Made by a program: the position numbers and the translations under genes | Notes under the pieces: generated by a model | What the model was told of the DNA's origin: nothing | The model's input: only the letters and a program-made list of their open reading frames with translations | The model's database searches: none | Assembly (NCBI GenBank): GCA_950097015.1 | Contig: CATNEN010000008.1 | Location: 744,001 to 808,000, forward strand | Reading direction: 5' to 3' | DNA from: Macrostomum hystrix | Taxonomy: Eukaryota; Platyhelminthes; Macrostomidae | Length of the DNA stretch: 64,000 bases | In this document: positions 58,386-64,000 of the stretch, piece after piece | How the letters are laid out: the number at the start of each line of letters is the position of its first letter | Position numbering within the stretch: position 1 is the first letter of the stretch

Positions 58386-60996
58386 GCTTTCGGATCACGC
58401 TCTCTATTTTTAGTCTAGCTTGTTCTACACCTACAGCATGGTATTTCTGGCCTTCTCCGTAGCGAGCCGCATTCACTCATTTTGTCATCGAAACACGAGG
58501 AACGCTGGTAGGAAAGTATTTCGGTTACATTTTTTTAATTGATTCACTACTATTAATTTTATTACCATTTTGCTTTGGCTAACAGAATAAATAAATACGA
58601 AAAAATGAGGAGACTTGCTGAACGAAAACGCGATTAGGTGCAATTTTAAGCCAGCCTTTGGGAACTGAAAGCCATTCGCGATCGGGATTAAATATCAGTG
58701 GTGCACCTGGGGCTCAGGGGTGATTCAAATGGATGTGGAAGTAATAGTTACGCAAGTGTCATCGGCCGTGAGTAGCGGACTCTCGTTCAATTTGTATTTT
58801 TTACACGTGGATCTCACTGCGTCGAGTAAACACGTCCTCCAACAAGCAAATAAACATTGGCTAACGCTTGACATGAATTCGTTGAGTGTGTGTTTTGAAA
58901 TAAATATACCTATTCCCATTGTCAGCCTTAACCAATTAAAAAAATTGTGACTGCTTTCTACTCTAAGGCCAGTATCGTAGAATTTGCAGAATTGTCAAAA
59001 TATTTGGCGACACATCCTGCCTCAAGGTAGGACATTGGGTTGGCATGATAACTTTTTAGATTTATCACATTAGCAGACGACTAACAGGAGTCAGGTAGGG
59101 CAGGTAAAGGGCAGGTACCACTTAGACAGTCTATGAGACGGTCTTCAATGATAAGATTTCATTAAAATAAGTTTACCCGAGCCGCAGACGAGTCCAATGG
59201 AACTGAAGCACGCGTGTTGCTTACGCATCTATGCATGCGGGAGCCCTGTTAATGCCTATCATATTCATTAGACGGAACCTGACACGAGGCCCGCCCCAGC
59301 GTCCCGGGTGGATGATAAGCTCGATAGCTTACCGCGATTAGGCTCGCTTGGATTATCAAAGTCAAAGTTTACTATGGGAAGACGCGACACAGAAGCGATC
59401 GACTTTCCATATTGAAATCCGAAAGTGCACGGCTGCGAACTATTCACGCAGCCTCACAAACTCTTCAGTTGGACAATCACTCTGCTGCTTGGGCTGCGGC
59501 GCTAATCTCCTTAGAGCCTGCGACTTGAAGAATTCTCGGGAGAATCAACACTGACTGGCTTTGTCCTACCTTATAGTCATTCTGATATCGTGTGCACTTT
59601 AAAAAAATGCTGAAATTCTGAGAGCTATCAAAACTAAATTGATGGATACAACGATAAATTTCTAATTAAATGGACAGCAGGTAAAACCACAGCCATTTTC
59701 ACTAAGTGCTGTCTGGAATGAAGCGAAAATTAAAAAGACAGAAAGAGGAAATTGCAGGTTTCCCAGGCTGTTTACTGCCTGTGCTCAGAAATAAGCTCAA
59801 AAGTTAAATATTCTGTTCGCGAGTGCGTAAACAGGTGGGGGGGGTGGGCCGTCACCCGGTGAAAAACACAGCCTGGCAGGAGGACAGCGGGGTACAAAAC
59901 ACTGAGAGATGAAATTTTGGCACGGATGAAGGCTCAGTGGAAACAAGACGGGCCAGTTAGGCAGGGTGAGTGCAGGCGGAGGTCGCGGACATTTGAGCCT
60001 TTGAAACACGCCAGAAGCCGACCGGCCTCTCAAGCAAATATGGCCGAATTGTAAATGCGAGAAATGGCGGCATCATGCGATCAATTAGGCAATCGAACGC
60101 GAAGGAAGTCGCAGACATCTCAGATACACAGATGTCGTGACGCTGATGGGGTGGCTGACTCGAGAAGATGCGGAAGGATCATCGTTCAACAGACTCGAAG
60201 TCACGGATTTAACTATGTTTACTGATCTGTTTTTCTACTTTGAAAATGATATTCCACGTATCCCTCGAATCTAAGAAAAGCATTTCGTAGCAAAAATAAA
60301 TAAAAGTGCTTCTGATCTACTCAGATGTTTTTTGACCAGGAAAATTTCTAGCCACAGACAATAAGATTTTCGATTTAATTTAGACAAATTGAAAGCTTAA
60401 TTTCCTACACAAGACTCGAAGAATCCGCCCTGCAGGTCGGGGGGATAGGGATGCAAATGATTTTCTCACGGACGAGGACTGAGAAGCAATGACACTGGGA
60501 CAAAATCTCTCTGTGAGTTCCGTCAACAAAGCTAAACCCGATTGTCCTCAGGGGTGGGAGAGGCCTTCACTTCAAGGGCAACGTCTAAAACTGGGCCACT
60601 TTTCGGGTTTGTTTTTAACACAAAAAATGTTGAGCCATTTTCTTTTCAAAGTCGTCACGCGATAATACCTCATGACTGATTTCTCACAAGCTAGTCCTGG
60701 AAATTGCATCCAGCAGGCATGGAACAACGTCGATCGTCAAACCACTTGCACTACTTATGACGCTAGGTTTCTTACAACAGAAAACATAACGCGTCCTTTA
60801 TTTTTCGCCTAGGGAAAGACCGTGGAAGTATATTTCAAATACCCACTGCCTAGTACTTCACGACCTAACTTTCTAAGCCTAGATATTCTTGTCAAAGACC
60901 GTGGTGGCAAGGACAACTGACATTGTTCTGTATAAATAGTCCATGTTGATTGAATAATATAATCATTAGCAATATATAAATACAACTAATGTAATC
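58386..60996. other. intergenic sequence
   Basis: Only short ORFs with biased composition. I see no gene, RNA or element. Confidence 0.4.
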
Positions 60997-61049
60997 ATGA
61001 GCCGACATGATGATTACATGATCAAGTTTTGTAACCAGAAAAATTGTGT

Positions 61050-61200
61050 TTTGTCATTCTGGGAATTGTTGCATCGGATAGAGCGAAAACTTTTAGCCCG
61101 TGTTCTTGATTTTCATGGCGGTTGGTTGAATATTTTGGGAGATACAAAAAAATGTGGGTACTCCCCGTGGTCTTTCTACTGTTCAAAGAAACAGGAAGCT
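61050..61200. mobile_element. second copy of the repeat nested in the cyclase SINE
   Basis: CATCGGATAGAGCGAAAACT, AAAAAATGTGGGTACT and CTACTGTT align with 6455-6560. It overlaps a 112-codon ORF (60997-61335), which is therefore doubtful as a gene. Confidence 0.45.
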
Positions 61201-61824
61201 GTGTCGATAGACACTGCTAATGCGGATAGACAGGACTGCTACAATACCTGCCCGGTGCCATGCATCAAAATTATCCGCCTAGTGGCGCTGATTGATCGAT
61301 TGGTTGCACAATTGCAGCATTCGTCAACGATCTAAAGGTCTAGACACCACAGAATACACACCGGGAGAGATCGGACTAGCTTCGGTGAACTGCGGAGTAA
61401 TATCCAAAGGCCTCTTTATTGAGAACAGAGGAACTGGGGCGTGAGCTGGAGAGGTTGTAACTGCATGTAATATTATACCATAATCAGTCAACAAGAGGAG
61501 CACAATCTAAGTGGATGGATACGCATGAAGTCATTGATCATTGCATTGCAATCTGCACAGCTTCAGATGCAATCACTGCGATTAAAAATATGCAACCCTG
61601 CTACAATATATAAAAATTATCATTCCCAAGAGTTAAGTGCACACTACACTAGTGCACACTAAACTGCTTTCAAATATTATGACCATGTACTGCACTTCAA
61701 AATAATTTTGCTTTACTCAACGCCTTTTTAGCTAGTAGCCATTTCAAAAAGAGTACATCATGATGTACTTCACGGAAATGACAGCTAGTAGCAAATAAAT
61801 GCATGGTTGCAAGACGGGTTTTAG
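61201..61824. other. intergenic sequence
   Basis: No gene or element recognised. Confidence 0.4.
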
Positions 61825-62035
61825 CATAGTGTAGATTGGGTTCTGACTTCACTGGAACAATTTGTGCCCATTGGAAAGACTACGTAACTCTGCTTTGCTT
61901 CAGTTCACCCAGCTTTAGAGTAGGTATGGCGTCCAGCCAGTCCATGGACTGAACAGCCGCACGCAGCCTCCGGCCCACATCTGGCCCAATCGGGTCAGGT
62001 GTAATGAATTATTCAGATTAATTAGTTAATTACAT
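61825..62035 (+). mobile_element. SINE family S1 copy, mildly degraded
   Basis: The head is eroded. The body (GCTTCAGTTCACCCAGCTTT), core (AGTCCATGGACTGAACAGCC) and 3' domain (CACATCTGGCCCAATCGGGT) are in the S1 order, with an AT-rich tail. Confidence 0.75.
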
Positions 62036-62154
62036 GAGACATACGACTCCGACATCCATAGAATGGTCTGGGAGGGTGAGAAGTTAACGGACAATCTGAG
62101 AGGAAAAATCACAAATAAAATAAAAACTAACCCAAATCTAACAATTAGGAGACC

Positions 62155-63615
62155 ACTTCTTTCCTGGAAATCAATCCCACTTCTTTCCTAGAAACCAATC
62201 CCAATTCTTACCTGGAAATCAATCCAACTTCTTACCTGGAAAACAATCACACTTCTTTCCTAGATATCCATCCCACTTCTTACCTGAAAACCAAGTCCAC
62301 TTCTTACCTGGAAATCAATCCTGCTTCTTTCCTGGAAACAATCCCACTTCTTTCCTGGAAACCAATCCCACTTCTTTCCTGGAAACAAATCCCACTTCTT
62401 TCCTGGAAACCAATCCCACTTCTTTCCAAGAAATCAATCCCACTTCTTACCTATACCTGGAAATCAATTCCACTTCTTTCCAGGAAATCAATCCCAATTC
62501 TATCCTGGAAATCAATTCCACTTCTTTCCAGGAAATCAATCCCAATTCTTTCCTGGAAATCAATTCCACTTCTTTTCAGGAAATCAATCCCAATTCTTTC
62601 CTGGAAATCAATTCCACTTCTTTCCAGGAAATCAATCCTACTTCTATCCTGGAATTCAATCCCACTTCTTACCTGGAAACCAATCCCAATTCTTACCTGG
62701 AAATCAATCCCACTTCTTTCCTGGAAAACAATCACACTTCTTTCCAAGAAATCAATCCCACTTCTTACCTATACCTGGAAATCTATTCCACTTCTGTCCA
62801 GGAAATCGATCCTACTTCTATCCTGGAAATCAATCTTACTTCTTTCCAGGAAATCAATCCTTCTTCTTTCCTGGAATTCAATCCCACTTCTTACCTGGAA
62901 ATCAATCCCAATTCTTACCTAGAAATTAATTTAACTTCTTACCTGGAAAACAATCACACTTCTTTCCTAGAAATCCATCCCACTTCTTACCTGAAAACCA
63001 AGTCCACTTCTTACCTGTAAATCAATCCCGCTTCTTTCCTGGAAATCAATCCCACTTTTTCCTGGAAACCAATCCCACTTCTTTCCTGGAAATCAATCCC
63101 ACTTGTATCCTGGAAATCAATCTTACTTCTTTCTAGGAAATCAATCCTACTTCTTTCCTGGAATTCGATCACTCTTCTTACCTGGTAATCAATCCAAATT
63201 TGTTACCTGGAAATCAATCCCGCTTTTTTCCTGGAAAACAATGCCACTTCGTACCTGGAAATTAATCTTACTTCGTTCCTGGAAATCAATCCCACTTCTT
63301 TCCTAGAAAACAATGCCCCTTCTTACCTGAAAACCAACTCCACTTCTTACCTGGAAATTAATCCCACTTGTATCCTGGAAATCAATCCCACTTCTTTCTT
63401 GGAAATCAATTCCACTTCTTTCCAGGAAATCAATCCCACTCCTTTCTTGGAAATCAATTCCACTTCTTTCCAGGAAATCAATCCCACTTCTTACCTATAC
63501 CTGGAAATCAATGCCACTTCTTACCTGGAAATCAATCCCGATTCTTTCCTGGAAAACAACGCCACTTCGTACCTGGAAATTAATCTCACTTCTTTCCTGG
63601 AAATCAATCCCAATT
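62155..63615. repeat. 24-bp tandem repeat, about 60 copies
   Basis: Unit CAATCCCACTTCTTTCCTGG plus AAAT. Variants include CTTACCTGG, CCAGGAAAT and the TACCTATACC insert at 62450, 62767 and 63495. ORFs on both strands come from the unit length being a multiple of three. Confidence 0.97.
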
Positions 63616-64000
63616 CTACCTGGAAACCAATCATACTTCTTACATATTATTCTACAATTCACCTCTAGCCTAGGCACCTGATGAGCAACTCCGATTCTAT
63701 TTTCAGCTCATTTTGTGTGTGTCACTTGTATCACAAATTAAACGGCTACAAACAGCAAAACTAAAATAGTAATTTTCTACTCATAGCCTCAAAGGCAAAG
63801 AAAATAAAAATGTCGGAAACTATTAGGGTTAAACAGATGTTTCAATTTTCTCAGGGCAAGCACAAATTATAACGCATTGAACGAAAAAAAACAGGAAAGG
63901 TAGCAGAAACTCAGTCCGAATGTACTAATTCACTGACAACTGTTCGGCTCGATTTTTTTACAATACGATAAATACAGGTGTCGCTGGGATGCATTTTTGT
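63616..64000. other. terminal unique sequence
   Basis: AT-rich; nothing recognised up to the window edge. Confidence 0.4.

Noticed and set aside
60997-61335. 112-codon ORF with several cysteines, as a possible small gene or channel fragment
   Set aside because: It overlaps a repeat shared with 6455-6560, and the cysteine pattern fits no family well.
62451-63677. ORFs on both strands in the 24-bp array
   Set aside because: Both strands are open because of the 24-bp period; no independent coding evidence.

Overview
This window is nuclear DNA from an animal. The genes have GT-AG introns and GC-rich coding exons in AT-rich surroundings. They are animal families: a receptor guanylyl cyclase, the inositol pyrophosphate kinase PPIP5K, a cathepsin A type serine carboxypeptidase and a secreted leucine-rich-repeat protein. 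The repeats are mariner, Tc1-like, hAT and Helitron-like DNA transposons plus tRNA-derived SINEs. About 23 kb, roughly a third of the window by my count, is tandem repeats, mostly with 16-33 bp units. That load, together with candidate 3' splice sites just upstream of start codons (possible spliced-leader sites), fits a free-living flatworm such as Macrostomum. The organism assignment is an inference.

Layout. 1-8756, plus strand: the last seven exons of a receptor guanylyl cyclase, 5' truncated by the window edge; the exon model joins without any frame break (722 residues plus stop). 12286-25905, minus strand: an 11-exon PPIP5K gene, convergent with the cyclase, about 1482 residues if one extra base at 19266 is ignored. 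Nearly every intron of these two genes carries its own unrelated minisatellite, and several also hold SINEs. 26884-27506: an internally deleted Tc1-like element with about 50-bp inverted ends. 27509-36738: gene-poor sequence with SINE pieces and three tandem arrays or microsatellites. 36764-38005: an intronless secreted LRR protein gene. 39809-41418: a decayed mariner with recognisable terminal repeats. 41419-47289: two tandem arrays, a hAT element with a perfect 8-bp target duplication, and four head-to-tail Helitron-like units. 47290-55300: an 8-kb minisatellite (23-bp unit) with a 1717-bp higher-order duplication, enclosed by Helitron-like ends. 56509-58127: a two-exon serine carboxypeptidase gene with one apparent frame break. 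58128-64000: gene-poor, with a SINE and a 24-bp tandem array.

The genes do not form a pathway. The cyclase makes cGMP at the plasma membrane, PPIP5K makes and turns over inositol pyrophosphates in the cytosol, the carboxypeptidase acts in lysosomes or secretions, and the LRR protein is probably extracellular. I do not see a new enzymatic system. The most unusual signals are structural: a private minisatellite in nearly every intron, some built from splice-site-like or tRNA box-A-like units; a 7-bp array that starts exactly at a splice donor; and a giant minisatellite lying between Helitron-like termini.
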